This document shows positions 16,973 through 25,748 of a stretch of DNA of 64,000 nt, piece by piece. The first letter of the stretch is position 1; each line of letters opens with the position of its first letter. The DNA lies in NCBI RefSeq assembly GCF_001509405.1, contig NZ_CP011502.1:1922001-1986000 (forward strand), written 5' to 3'. The notes beneath the pieces are model-generated. The model saw only the letters and a program-made list of their open reading frames with translations. It was not told the DNA's origin and made no database searches. Position numbers and translations under genes: made by a program. The stretch comes from Aeromicrobium erythreum. GTDB taxonomy: Bacteria > Actinomycetota > Actinomycetes > Propionibacteriales > Nocardioidaceae.

Positions 16973-19900
16973 CGACGTCGACGATGAAGGTGGAGGTCGC
17001 GCCGGGGCTGCCCATCGCCGACCGCGCCGACGACATCGCGGCGGCGCTGCGCGACCACCAGGTCGTGGTCGTCGCCGGCGAGACCGGGTCGGGCAAGACC
17101 ACCCAGCTGCCGAAGATCGCGCGTCTGCTCGGCCGCGAGCGCATCGTGCACACGCAGCCTCGACGCATCGCCGCCCGGTCGGTCGCGGCCCGCATCGCCG
17201 AGGAGTGCGAGGTCGAGCTCGGGCGGGAGGTCGGCTACGCCGTCCGCTTCGACGACCGCACGAGCGACAGCACCCAGATCCGGCTGGTCACCGACGGGCT
17301 GCTGCTCAGCGAGATCCACCACGACCGCGACCTGTCGCGCTACGACACGGTGATCGTCGACGAGGCCCACGAGCGCAGCCTCGCCATCGACTTCCTGCTG
17401 GGGTACCTCAAGCAGCTCCTCCCCCGCCGACCCGACCTCAAGGTCGTGGTCACGTCGGCGACGATCGACGTCGAGCGCTTCTCGGAGATGTTCGACGGTG
17501 CGCCGGTCATCGAGGTGAGCGGGCGTACCTACCCGGTCGAGGTGCGCTACCGGCCGCTGACCGACCCGGACGACGGGATGCTCGACGGCATCGAGTCCGC
17601 CATCCGTGAGCTGCCACGCGAGGGCGACGTGCTCGTCTTCCTGTCCGGCGAGCGGGAGATCCGTGACGCCGCCGCCCACCTCGAGGGCCTGCGCTGGCGC
17701 CAGACGGAGGTCCTGCCGCTCTACGGCCGGCTCGCCGCGCAGGACCAGGCGAAGATCTTCGCATCGCACCCGGGACGGCGCATCGTACTGGCCACGAACG
17801 TCGCCGAGACGTCGCTGACCGTCCCCGGCATCCGGTACGTCGTCGACACCGGCTACGCCCGCATCTCGCGCTACAGCCAGCGGCTCAAGGTCCAGCGGCT
17901 GCCGATCGAGCCTGTCTCCCGCGCGAGCGCCGCCCAGCGCGCGGGGCGCTGCGGCCGCGTGGCCGACGGCATCTGCATCCGGCTCTACGCCGAGGAGGAC
18001 CACGACGGTCGCCCCGAGTTCACCGACCCGGAGATCCTGCGCACGAACCTCGCGTCGGTGCTGCTGCAGATGGCGTCGCTCGACCTCGGCGACGTCGAGG
18101 ACTTCCCGTTCCTCGACGCACCCGACCGCCGCGCCGTGGGCGACGGCCGGGCGCTGCTGACCGAGCTCGGGGCGCTGCAGGAGGGCCGCGACCGCCGACC
18201 CCGGCTCACGCGGCTGGGTCGCACGATGTCGCGCCTGCCGGTCGACCCGCGCATGGCCCGCATGCTCCTCGCCGCGGACCGTCAGGGGTGCCTGGCCGAC
18301 GTGCTCGTCATCGTCGCCGGCCTCTCGATCCAGGACCCGCGGGAGCGGCCGGCCGAGCAGCAGGCCCGCGCCGACCAGCTGCACGCGCGGTTCCGCAGCC
18401 CCGACTCGGACTTCCTGTCCTGGCTCGTGCTCTGGCAGTACGTGCAGGAGAAGCGCGACGAGCTGAGCAGCAGCGCCTTCCGCCGGCTCTGCCGCGACGA
18501 GATGCTGCACTGGCTGCGCATCCGTGAGTGGCAGGACGTGCACGCGCAGCTGCGGCGCACCGTGCGCGACCTCGGCATGAAGCCGGGCAAGATCGGGGCC
18601 GACCCGGCCGACGTGCACCGGGCGCTGCTCAGCGGGCTGCTGTCGCACGTGGGCGTCCGGCAGGCCGACTCCAAGGAGTTCCTCGGCGCGCGCGGTGCGC
18701 GCTTCATGGTGTTCCCCGGGTCGGCGCTGGCGCGCAAGCCGCCACTGTGGGTCGTGGCCGGCGAGCTCGTCGAGACCGGCCGGCTGTGGGGGCGCACCGT
18801 CGCGAAGGTCGAGCCCGAGTGGGTCGAGCAGGCCGCCGCGCACCTGGTGAAGCGTCAGTACGCCGAGCCGCACTGGTCGGCGCGGCGCGGGGCGGCCATG
18901 GCGAAGGAGCGGGTGACGCTCTACGGCGTGCCCCTGGTGGTCGACCGGCTCGTGCCGCTCGGCCGGCACGACCCCGCCCTCGCGCGGGAGCTGTTCGTCC
19001 GGCACGCTCTCGTGCAGGGCGAGTGGCGCACGCGCCACGCCTTCGTGCAGCGCAACGCCCAGCGGATCCGCGAGGCGGAGGCCGTCGAGGACCGCGTCCG
19101 ACGCCGGGGCCTGCGGGTCGACGACGAGACGCTGTTCGCGTTCTACGACGCACGGGTGCCCGCCGACGTCGTCTCGGTGCGTCACTTCGACAGCTGGTGG
19201 AAGAAGGCGTCGCGCGAGACGCCCGACCTGCTCGACCTCGACCCGGCGATGCTGCTGGCCGACGTCGGCGACCTCGAGCACGACTACCCGACGACCTGGA
19301 CGTCGGAGTCGGCCGAGTACCGCGTGACGTACACGTTCGAGCCCGGCACCGAGAGCGACGGCGTCGTCGTCGACGTGCCGGTCGACGACCTGCTCTCCCT
19401 CGACCCCGCGGAGTTCCTGTGGAACGTGCCGGGGCACCGCGACGAGCTGGTGGTGGCGCTGGTCCGCTCGCTGCCGAAGCGGCTGCGTCGCGAGCTGGTG
19501 CCCGTGCCCGACCACGCGGCGGCGCTCGTCGAGCAGCTCGACCCCGCGGCCGGTCCGCTGCTCGAGCAGCTGGTGCGCGGCATCCGGCAGCGCACCGGCA
19601 CGCTCGTCTCCCCCGACGACTTCGACCTCTCGGCCGTCCCCGACCACCTGAAGGTGACCTTCCGCGTGGTCGACGACGGCGCCGAGCTGGCCCGGGGTCG
19701 CGACCTCGACGCGCTGCGCACCGAGCTGGGGGACGTCGTCCGCCGCGACCTCGAGGTGGTCGCCGCGGAGTCGGCCCGGACCGGGATCACGACGTGGGAC
19801 GTCGGCACGCTCGAGCGGGCCGTGCCGGCCGGGCAGGTCGTGGGGTACCCGGCGCTCGTCGACGAGGGGACGTCGGTGGCGCTGCGCGTGCTCGACACCC

Positions 19901-20589
19901 CCGAGGAGCAGCAGGTCGCGATGGTGCGCGGCCAGGGTCGGCTGCTCGCCCTCTCGACCCCGACCACGACGCCCTCGCTCGGCCGCACGCTCGACCTGCG
20001 GCAGAAGCTGCTGCTGGCCTCCTCGCCCTACGGCGACGCGGCGGCCGTGCTCGACGACGCTCGGCTCGCCGCCCTCGACCACCTGGTGGCCCGCCACGGG
20101 GGCCCGGTGTGGGACGAGGCTGCCTTCCAGACCCTGCGCGAACGGGTGAGGGCCGACGTCCACGACGTCACCGCGGGTGTGCTGCGCGACGTCCTGCGGT
20201 CGCTGGAGAAGCTCGGCCAGGCCCAGCCGCAGGGCACGGGCGAGCCGGCGGAGGACGTCCGCGTGCAGCTGAGCTGGCTCGTGGCACCGGGCTTCGTCCG
20301 CGACCTGGGCGTCGAGCAGCTGCGACGCCTGCCGGTCTACCTCGAGGCCGCGCGTCGACGGCTCGCCACGCCGCTCACCGAGCAGCTGGTGCGCGTGCAC
20401 GAGCTCGAGGCGGAGTTCCACGAGCGCACCGGTGGCCTGAGCCCGCTGCGTCGCGCCGCGGCCGACGTGCAGGAGGTCCGCTGGGCCTTGGAGGAGCTCC
20501 GGGTGAGCGTGGTCGCCCAGAACCTCGGGACGGCTCGACCGGTGTCGGTCAAGCGGCTGCGCCGTCTGCTCGACGACCTGCGCGTGTGA
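16969..20589 (+). CDS. hrpA: ATP-dependent RNA helicase HrpA
   Basis: 1206 residues, close to the full length of HrpA. Order: Walker A AGETGSGKTTQ (37-47), DEAH box VDEAHERS, SAT motif (TSATID), motif VI QRAGRCGR, the helicase-associated and OB-like domains, then the long DUF3418 C-terminal region typical of HrpA. It unwinds RNA and helps rescue stalled or collided ribosomes in E. coli. Its ATG overlaps the CPBP stop, making it the last gene of this operon. Confidence 0.93.
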   Translation: MTTSTMKVEVAPGLPIADRADDIAAALRDHQVVVVAGETGSGKTTQLPKIARLLGRERIVHTQPRRIAARSVAARIAEECEVELGREVGYAVRFDDRTSDSTQIRLVTDGLLLSEIHHDRDLSRYDTVIVDEAHERSLAIDFLLGYLKQLLPRRPDLKVVVTSATIDVERFSEMFDGAPVIEVSGRTYPVEVRYRPLTDPDDGMLDGIESAIRELPREGDVLVFLSGEREIRDAAAHLEGLRWRQTEVLPLYGRLAAQDQAKIFASHPGRRIVLATNVAETSLTVPGIRYVVDTGYARISRYSQRLKVQRLPIEPVSRASAAQRAGRCGRVADGICIRLYAEEDHDGRPEFTDPEILRTNLASVLLQMASLDLGDVEDFPFLDAPDRRAVGDGRALLTELGALQEGRDRRPRLTRLGRTMSRLPVDPRMARMLLAADRQGCLADVLVIVAGLSIQDPRERPAEQQARADQLHARFRSPDSDFLSWLVLWQYVQEKRDELSSSAFRRLCRDEMLHWLRIREWQDVHAQLRRTVRDLGMKPGKIGADPADVHRALLSGLLSHVGVRQADSKEFLGARGARFMVFPGSALARKPPLWVVAGELVETGRLWGRTVAKVEPEWVEQAAAHLVKRQYAEPHWSARRGAAMAKERVTLYGVPLVVDRLVPLGRHDPALARELFVRHALVQGEWRTRHAFVQRNAQRIREAEAVEDRVRRRGLRVDDETLFAFYDARVPADVVSVRHFDSWWKKASRETPDLLDLDPAMLLADVGDLEHDYPTTWTSESAEYRVTYTFEPGTESDGVVVDVPVDDLLSLDPAEFLWNVPGHRDELVVALVRSLPKRLRRELVPVPDHAAALVEQLDPAAGPLLEQLVRGIRQRTGTLVSPDDFDLSAVPDHLKVTFRVVDDGAELARGRDLDALRTELGDVVRRDLEVVAAESARTGITTWDVGTLERAVPAGQVVGYPALVDEGTSVALRVLDTPEEQQVAMVRGQGRLLALSTPTTTPSLGRTLDLRQKLLLASSPYGDAAAVLDDARLAALDHLVARHGGPVWDEAAFQTLRERVRADVHDVTAGVLRDVLRSLEKLGQAQPQGTGEPAEDVRVQLSWLVAPGFVRDLGVEQLRRLPVYLEAARRRLATPLTEQLVRVHELEAEFHERTGGLSPLRRAAADVQEVRWALEELRVSVVAQNLGTARPVSVKRLRRLLDDLRV

Positions 20590-20601
20590 GGCGCGAGCAC
20601 G

Positions 20602-20636
20602 ACGACGCCCCCGGACCGAGGGTCCGGGGGCGTCGT
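20602..20636. terminator. bidirectional terminator between hrpA and FKBP
   Basis: ACGACGCCCCCGGACC and its exact complement form a 16-bp stem with loop GAG, 12 bases past the hrpA stop and 17 bases past the FKBP stop on the opposite strand. TGGTT follows on the plus strand. Confidence 0.8.
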
Positions 20637-20653
20637 GGTTCGTGGGGGTCGGA

Positions 20654-21016
20654 TCAGCCGACGCCCAGCAGGTCGATGATGAAGACGAGGGTCTTGCCCG
20701 ACAGGCGGTGTCCGCCGCCGGCGGGTCCGTAGGCCAGCTCGGGCGGGCACACCAGCTGACGACGTCCGCCGACCTTCATGCCGGGGATGCCCTGCTGCCA
20801 GGCGCCGATGAGCTGCGGGAGCGGGAAGCGCGCGGACTGGCCGCGGTCCCAGGAGGCGTCGAACTGCTCGCCGGTGTCGAACTCGACGCCCACGTAGTGC
20901 ACGTCGACGACGCCGCCGGGCACGGCCTCGGGGCCGTCGCCGACGATGATGTCCTTGATCTGCAGCTCGGTGGGCGCGGGGCCCTCGATGAAGTCCACTT
21001 CAGGCTTGGAGGTCAT
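20654..21016 (-). CDS. FKBP-type peptidyl-prolyl cis-trans isomerase
   Basis: A single 120-residue FKBP domain without signal peptide, so a cytoplasmic foldase. Family features: VDVHYVGVEFDTGEQFDAS, the GAWQQGIPGMKVGGRRQL flap and PPELAYGP. An extra N-terminal segment of about 20 residues precedes the domain. ATG at 21016 has GGAAGG upstream at good spacing, which decides the start although the frame is open further up. Confidence 0.92.
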   Translation of the reverse strand: MTSKPEVDFIEGPAPTELQIKDIIVGDGPEAVPGGVVDVHYVGVEFDTGEQFDASWDRGQSARFPLPQLIGAWQQGIPGMKVGGRRQLVCPPELAYGPAGGGHRLSGKTLVFIIDLLGVG

Positions 21017-21054
21017 GCCTCGATCCTTCCACACCTGCTCCGTCGGGGCTGCGG

Positions 21055-21303
21055 CCCGCGTCGGACGCAAGCATCTGCGTTCTCGCGGGACCGGCGGTGG
21101 ATTCGCGCGAACGAGACAAGGCTTCTGCGTTCACGACGGGATCCCGTAGCCAACGCAGAAGCCTTGGGATCTCAGCGCACGAACGCAGATTCTTGCGTCC
21201 CACCCGCGCCGCAGCCCGAGAACCCGAGCCGCCGCGCCCGCCAGCCGCCCGGTCGAGGCCCTTTCGGGGACCACACCCAGCGCGAGCCGCGGCAGCGCAC
21301 CAG
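21055..21303. repeat. second copy (inverted) of the noncoding hairpin repeat
   Basis: Nested inverted repeats: AAGGCTTCTGCGTT (21118-21131) with AACGCAGAAGCCTT (21153-21166), enclosed by CGCAAGCATCTGCGTT (from 21066) with AACGCAGATTCTTGCG (ending 21197). The right part (GGTCGAGGCCC, CACCCAGCGCGAGCC, ending GCGCACCAG at 21303) matches the left arm of the 2341-2733 element in reverse. The left end seems truncated against the FKBP promoter. Confidence 0.55.
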
Positions 21304-21396
21304 CAAGGTCACGACCGCCCAGACCGACGCACCCGAAGGACGCACGACGCACGACGGCCAGCGGCACGCCCACGCCCGCACTGGTAGGAAGGACGT

Positions 21397-22416
21397 ATGC
21401 GTGCGACCGTCCTCCACAGCCCTGGCGACATCCGTCTCGACACCGTGCCCGACGCGGTCGTGCAGGACGACACCGACGCGGTGGTCCGCGTCGTGGCTGC
21501 CTGCGTGTGTGGCAGCGACCTCTGGCCCTACCGCGGTGCGAACGGCGACCAGCCGGAGCCGCGTCGTATCGGGCACGAGTTCGTCGGCGTGGTCGAGCAG
21601 GTGGGCTCGGCGGTGGCCGACGTGGCCGTGGGCGAGTTCGTCATCGCCCCGTTCCTGTACAGCGACAACACCTGCGCGGTCTGCCGCAAGGGTGTGCAGA
21701 CCTCGTGCGTCAACGGCGGCGGCTACGACGGCGCCCAGGCCGAGCTCGTCCGCGTGCCGTTCGCCGACGGCACCCTGGTGCGCGTGCCCCAGCCGGTCGA
21801 CGACGCGCTCGTCCCCCACCTGCTGACGCTGAGCGACGTGTTCCCGACCGGTCACCACGCCGCCGTCTCCGCCCGCGTGGGTCCGGGCTCCACCGTGGCG
21901 GTCGTCGGCGACGGTGCCGTCGGCCTCAGCGCGGTGCTCGCCGCGAAGCGTCTCGGCGCGGAGACGGTCGTGGCGATGTCGCGCCACGAGCCCCGCCAGG
22001 AGCTGGCGCGGCGCTTCGGCGCCGACCACGTCGTCGCGACCCGGGGCAAGGAGGGTGCCGCGGAGGTCAAGGAGATCCTCGGCGGGATCGGCGCCGACAG
22101 CGTCCTGGAGTGCGTGGGCACCAAGGAGTCGATGAAGCAGGCGTTCCAGAGCCTGCGTCCCGGAGGCACCGTCGGCTACGTCGGCGTCCCCCACGGCGTG
22201 GAGCTCAACGTGCCGGTCATGTTCGGCACGAACTCCGGCCTCGCCGGCGGTGTCGCGCCGGTGCGCCACTACCTCGACGAGCTCCTGCCCGACGTCGTCT
22301 CGGGCGCGATCACCCCGGGGGACGTGTTCGACCTGCAGCTCGGTCTCGACGACGTCGCCGAGGCCTACCGCGCCATGGACGAGCGGCGCGCTGTCAAGGT
22401 GCTGCTGCGCCCCTGA
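21397..22416 (+). CDS. zinc-dependent alcohol dehydrogenase-like oxidoreductase
   Basis: 339-residue medium-chain dehydrogenase. The catalytic zinc ligands are Cys in ACVCGSDLW, His-Glu in RIGHEFVG; the structural lobe has DNTCAVCRKGVQTSC, where Asp takes the place of the first Cys, as in a known subfamily. The Rossmann motif is VVGDGAVGLSAV. It oxidises or reduces an unidentified alcohol/aldehyde. GGAAGG precedes the ATG. It converges with the MarR gene. Confidence 0.9.
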   Translation: MRATVLHSPGDIRLDTVPDAVVQDDTDAVVRVVAACVCGSDLWPYRGANGDQPEPRRIGHEFVGVVEQVGSAVADVAVGEFVIAPFLYSDNTCAVCRKGVQTSCVNGGGYDGAQAELVRVPFADGTLVRVPQPVDDALVPHLLTLSDVFPTGHHAAVSARVGPGSTVAVVGDGAVGLSAVLAAKRLGAETVVAMSRHEPRQELARRFGADHVVATRGKEGAAEVKEILGGIGADSVLECVGTKESMKQAFQSLRPGGTVGYVGVPHGVELNVPVMFGTNSGLAGGVAPVRHYLDELLPDVVSGAITPGDVFDLQLGLDDVAEAYRAMDERRAVKVLLRP

Positions 22417-22435
22417 GGCCTGCGGCTCGCCCGGC

Positions 22436-22485
22436 GCTCACCCAGTGCCGAAGGCGTCGTGCTCACTCAGTGCCGAAGGCGTCGT
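22436..22485. repeat. 25-bp tandem duplication at the 3' end of the MarR gene
   Basis: GCTCACCCAGTGCCGAAGGC and its continuation (22436-22460) recur at 22461-22485 with one mismatch. The second copy encodes the last codons and stop of the MarR gene, so the first is a duplicate of the gene's end placed after the stop. Confidence 0.6.
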
Positions 22486-22918
22486 TCAGTCGCGCCAGCA
22501 GCTGCGCGAACGTGCGCAGCTCGGTGGGCTCCCAGTCCTCGATCACGCGGGCGAGGGCGGCGTGGGAGTCCTCGCGGTAGGCGTCGACACGACGCACGGC
22601 CTCGGCGCTGGCCCGCAGCACGTGCGCGCGACCGTCCTCCGGGTGCGGGGTCCGGTCGACGAGCCCGGCGTCCTCCAGCATGCGGACCGCACGGCTGACG
22701 GTCGACTTGTGGACGTGCAGGGAGTCGGCGAGGTCCGACGCGCGCACGCCACCGCTCGACGTCGTCGCGTCGACGATGGCCAGAAGCAGCACGAACGTGC
22801 TGTAGTCGAGGTCGTCGTGGATGGTCGCGAGGTTGCGCAACGACCGAGCCCTGACCTGGCGGACGAGCCGCGTCAGCTGGTAGTCGACGTCGAAGTCCGG
22901 CGGCAGCTGCCCAGTCAT
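22463..22918 (-). CDS. MarR family transcriptional regulator
   Basis: 151 residues with a winged helix: ASDLADSLHVHKSTVSRAVRMLEDAGLVDRTPHPEDGRAHVL spans recognition helix and wing, flanked by dimerisation helices at both ends. MarR proteins are usually ligand-released repressors of neighbouring genes; the ligand is unknown. Candidate targets are itself, the alcohol dehydrogenase or the acyl-CoA dehydrogenases. TAGGAT six bases before the ATG supports the start. Confidence 0.9.
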   Translation of the reverse strand: MTGQLPPDFDVDYQLTRLVRQVRARSLRNLATIHDDLDYSTFVLLLAIVDATTSSGGVRASDLADSLHVHKSTVSRAVRMLEDAGLVDRTPHPEDGRAHVLRASAEAVRRVDAYREDSHAALARVIEDWEPTELRTFAQLLARLNDAFGTE

Positions 22919-22962
22919 GTCGACATCCTAGGGGTACGCCCCACACCGCACCGACGACGCGC

Positions 22963-22997
22963 GCAGGCCCCGCCACCCTGGGGGTGACGGGGCCTGC
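22963..22997 (-). terminator. terminator of the acyl-CoA dehydrogenase operon
   Basis: GCAGGCCCCG (22963-22972) pairs with CGGGGCCTGC (22988-22997), with an inner CACCC/GGGTG pairing. It lies 28 bases past the stop of the first acyl-CoA dehydrogenase on the minus strand. Confidence 0.7.
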
Positions 22998-23025
22998 ACG
23001 GTGCTGCGGTCGGGGGCGTCGGTCC

Positions 23026-24249
23026 TCAGCGCAGCTGCGCCGACGACAGGTTCAGCAGGCGACGCGCGACGATCAGCTGCTGGATCTGCTGGGTGCCCTC
23101 GAAGATGTCGAGGATCTTGGAGTCGCGCGACCACTTCTCGAGCAGCTCGCCCTCGCTGTAGCCGAGGCTGCCGGCCAGCTCGACGCACCGCAGGGTGATG
23201 TCGTTGCCGGCGCGGCCGGCCTTGGCCTTCGACATCGACGCCTCCATGGAGTTGGGCTTGCGGTTGTCCGCCAGCCACGCCGCCTCGAGGGTCAGCAGCA
23301 GCGCTGCCTCGTAGTCGGCCTCCATCTGCAGGTAGGTCGCCGCCGCGTACGACTGCGACGTCGCGGGACGGTCGTAGTCGATGACGACGCCGGCGTCCTC
23401 GAGCAGCTCACGCGTGAGCTCGAGCGCCGCGCGGGCGCAGCCCACGGCCATGCCGGCCACGAGCGGGCGGGTGTTGTCGAAGGTCGCCATGGCGCCGGCG
23501 AAGCCCTGCTTGGTGTCGATCTCCTCGTTGCCGAGGATGTTCTCCGCCGGCACGCGGCAGTTGTCGAGCACGATCACGGCCGTGTCGGAGGCGCGGATGC
23601 CGAGCTTGTGCTCGAGCCGCTCGACCCGGATGCCCGGCAGCGACTTCGGCACCACGAAGCTCTTGATGGCCGCACGGCCGAGCTTCGGGTCGAGCGTCGC
23701 CCAGACCACGACGGAGTCGGCACGCTCGCCGGACGTCACGTAGATCTTCTCGCCGTTGAGCACGTACTCGTCGCCGTCCTTGATGGCGGTCGTGCGGATG
23801 GCAGCGGAGTCGGAGCCGCAGCCGGGCTCGGTGATCGCCATGGCGGCCCACGTGCCCTTGAACTTCTCCAGCTGCTCGTCGGTGGCCACCGACGCGATGG
23901 CGGAGTTGCCCAGGCCCTGGCGCGGCATCGAGAGCAGCAGGCCGACGTCGCCCCAGCACATCTCGATGATCGAGAGCACGGAGGAGAGGTTGGTGCCGTT
24001 CTTGACCTTGCCCTTGTCCTTCTCCGAGGCGTCCTCGCTGCGGCGGACGCCGGCGGCACCGGCGCCCTGTCCGGCGCCGGAGTCGCCCATGCCGTCGATC
24101 AGCGAGGCGAGGAGGTCGAGCTCCTTGGGGTAGGCGTGCTCGGCGAGGTCGTACTTGCGGGAGTTCGCGCGCAGGAAGTTGTCAGCGACCTCGTGGGCCT
24201 GCTGGATGAACCCGCGGAACTTCTTGGGGGTGTCGAGGTTGATCGTCAT
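23026..24249 (-). CDS. acyl-CoA dehydrogenase
   Basis: 407-residue flavoprotein of fatty-acid or branched-chain beta-oxidation, oxidising acyl-CoA to enoyl-CoA. The FAD/substrate loop AITEPGCGSD and C-terminal signature IFEGTQQIQQLIVARRL are intact. Residues about 55-85 hold an unusual Gly/Ala then Lys/Asp-rich insertion (GAGQGAGAAG, SEKDKGKVK) near the N-terminal domain. ATG 24249 begins MTINLDTPKKF. It follows the second dehydrogenase by 14 bases in one operon; such pairs often form hetero-oligomers in actinobacteria. Confidence 0.9.
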   Translation of the reverse strand: MTINLDTPKKFRGFIQQAHEVADNFLRANSRKYDLAEHAYPKELDLLASLIDGMGDSGAGQGAGAAGVRRSEDASEKDKGKVKNGTNLSSVLSIIEMCWGDVGLLLSMPRQGLGNSAIASVATDEQLEKFKGTWAAMAITEPGCGSDSAAIRTTAIKDGDEYVLNGEKIYVTSGERADSVVVWATLDPKLGRAAIKSFVVPKSLPGIRVERLEHKLGIRASDTAVIVLDNCRVPAENILGNEEIDTKQGFAGAMATFDNTRPLVAGMAVGCARAALELTRELLEDAGVVIDYDRPATSQSYAAATYLQMEADYEAALLLTLEAAWLADNRKPNSMEASMSKAKAGRAGNDITLRCVELAGSLGYSEGELLEKWSRDSKILDIFEGTQQIQQLIVARRLLNLSSAQLR

Positions 24250-24263
24250 CTTCGTGTCCGTCC

Positions 24264-25571
24264 TCAGACGAGGACTGCTCCTTCCAGGACGCCGACGGCC
24301 CGCAGGTCGCGGTACCACCGTTCCACCGGGTGCTCCTTGACGAAGCCGTGGCCACCGAGCAGCTGGACTCCGTCGGTGCCGATCTTCATGCCGTACTCGG
24401 CCGCGAGCTTGCGGGCGAGGGCGATCTCGCGGGACGCGTCGCGACCCTGCTCGTGGCGCGAGGCGGCCTTGAGGGTGACCAGGCGCATGCCCTCGAGCTC
24501 GATCGCGATGTTGGCGACCATGAACGCGACCGCCTGGCGGTGCGCGATCGGCTCGCCGAACGCCTCACGGGTCTTCACGTACTCCTTGGTGTAGTCGAGC
24601 ACGGCGCGACCCGTGCCGACCGCGAGCGCCGACCACGCCAGGCGCGACAGCCGCACGCACTCGCGGTAGTCGTCGGCGGTGCCCAGCAGGGCGGTCTCCG
24701 GGACGACCGCGCCGTCGAGGCTCAGCTTGGTGAGCCCGGCGGCACGCAGACCCATGGACGGGTCGGCGGCGAGGGTCAGGCCGGGCGTGCTCGACTCGAC
24801 GACGAAGAGGCGCGGGGTGCCGTCGAGCGCCGCGGCGACGACGAACAGCTCGGCCTCCGTGCCGCGCACGACGGCGGACTTGACGCCGGTGAGGCGGTAG
24901 CCACCCTCCGTCGCGGTGGCAGTGGTCTGCAGCTCGAACGGGTCGAACAGCGGTCGCGACTCGGCCACGGCGAGCGCCGCGGCGGGCACGTCGTCACCGG
25001 TGAACGCCGGCAGGTAGGTCTGCTGCTGCTCGTCGGTGCCCCAGAGCGAGATGGCGGTGGCGACGGACGCCGGCGCGAGGCAGGCGACGGCCTGGCCCAT
25101 GTCGCCGTAGGCGAGCGCCTCGTTGACCAGGACGCCGGTGACCACGGAGCGCTCCTCGGACAGACCACCGAGCGACTCGGGGACGTTCAGCAGCGTCAGG
25201 CCGAACTCGCTGGTCTGGTCGAGCACCTCCTTGGAGGTGTCGTCGGCCTTCTCGGCGGCCTCGGCGCCGGGGCGCAGCACCTCGTCGGCGAACTCGCCGA
25301 TGACGTCGACCATCATCTGCTGGTCCTCGGTCGGGGTGAGGTCGAACAGGCCGCTGTCCTGGGTCGCGCCGAGGCGCTGCGGCGTGCCCGAGCCCTTGAC
25401 GCGCTTGAAGGTGCGGTTGGCGTTGGCCGCGAGCTGGAAGCCGGACTTGGCTCCCTGGTAGACGGCGCGCTCGGTGGCCTTGCGCAGGCCGAGCTTGTCG
25501 ATGGCCGGCGAGCTCGCGATGCGGTTCAGCACCGCGAGCCCGATGCCCATGGGGTCTGGTCGGTTCGCCAC
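24264..25571 (-). CDS. acyl-CoA dehydrogenase, partner subunit
   Basis: 435 residues from GTG 25571, which has AAGGAG upstream at ideal spacing. The three acyl-CoA dehydrogenase domains are recognisable but the substrate loop reads VAESRPLFDP rather than TEP-GSD, and the C-terminus is short, suggesting a non-catalytic or specialised partner of the next gene. An in-frame GTG at 25643 (24 codons up) has TACAGT six bases before it and could serve as a leaderless start; the extra residues are low-complexity, so I keep 25571. Confidence 0.85.
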   Translation of the reverse strand: MANRPDPMGIGLAVLNRIASSPAIDKLGLRKATERAVYQGAKSGFQLAANANRTFKRVKGSGTPQRLGATQDSGLFDLTPTEDQQMMVDVIGEFADEVLRPGAEAAEKADDTSKEVLDQTSEFGLTLLNVPESLGGLSEERSVVTGVLVNEALAYGDMGQAVACLAPASVATAISLWGTDEQQQTYLPAFTGDDVPAAALAVAESRPLFDPFELQTTATATEGGYRLTGVKSAVVRGTEAELFVVAAALDGTPRLFVVESSTPGLTLAADPSMGLRAAGLTKLSLDGAVVPETALLGTADDYRECVRLSRLAWSALAVGTGRAVLDYTKEYVKTREAFGEPIAHRQAVAFMVANIAIELEGMRLVTLKAASRHEQGRDASREIALARKLAAEYGMKIGTDGVQLLGGHGFVKEHPVERWYRDLRAVGVLEGAVLV

Positions 25572-25648
25572 GGTGTCTCCTTGGCAGGGACGTTGGTGTG
25601 ATGGGGGTCGGGACGGGTTCCCGCCGGCACCGCTGGGGTGCACGACTC

Positions 25649-25671
25649 CACTGTAACTGTGAGTTGCAGTG
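25649..25671. promoter_or_regulatory. inverted-repeat operator over the acyl-CoA dehydrogenase promoter
   Basis: CACTGTAACT-GTG-AGTTGCAGTG is a 10-bp inverted repeat with one mismatch and a 3-base spacer. It covers the leftward -10-like TACAGT (complement of 25650-25655). A TetR-type fatty-acid regulator is a plausible binder; the gene for it is not identified in the window. Confidence 0.5.
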
Positions 25672-25748
25672 CCGCGTACCGATGGTATCCGACGTCACAG
25701 GGCGGAGTCCACGACTCGGGGCGATTCACCCCGCGATACGTTGGGGCG

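Noticed and set aside
16858..20421. Open frame of over 1100 codons antisense to hrpA
   Set aside because: Composition is rich in Arg, His, Gln and Asp with no domain; it is the usual mirror frame of a high-GC gene, and hrpA is clear on the other strand.
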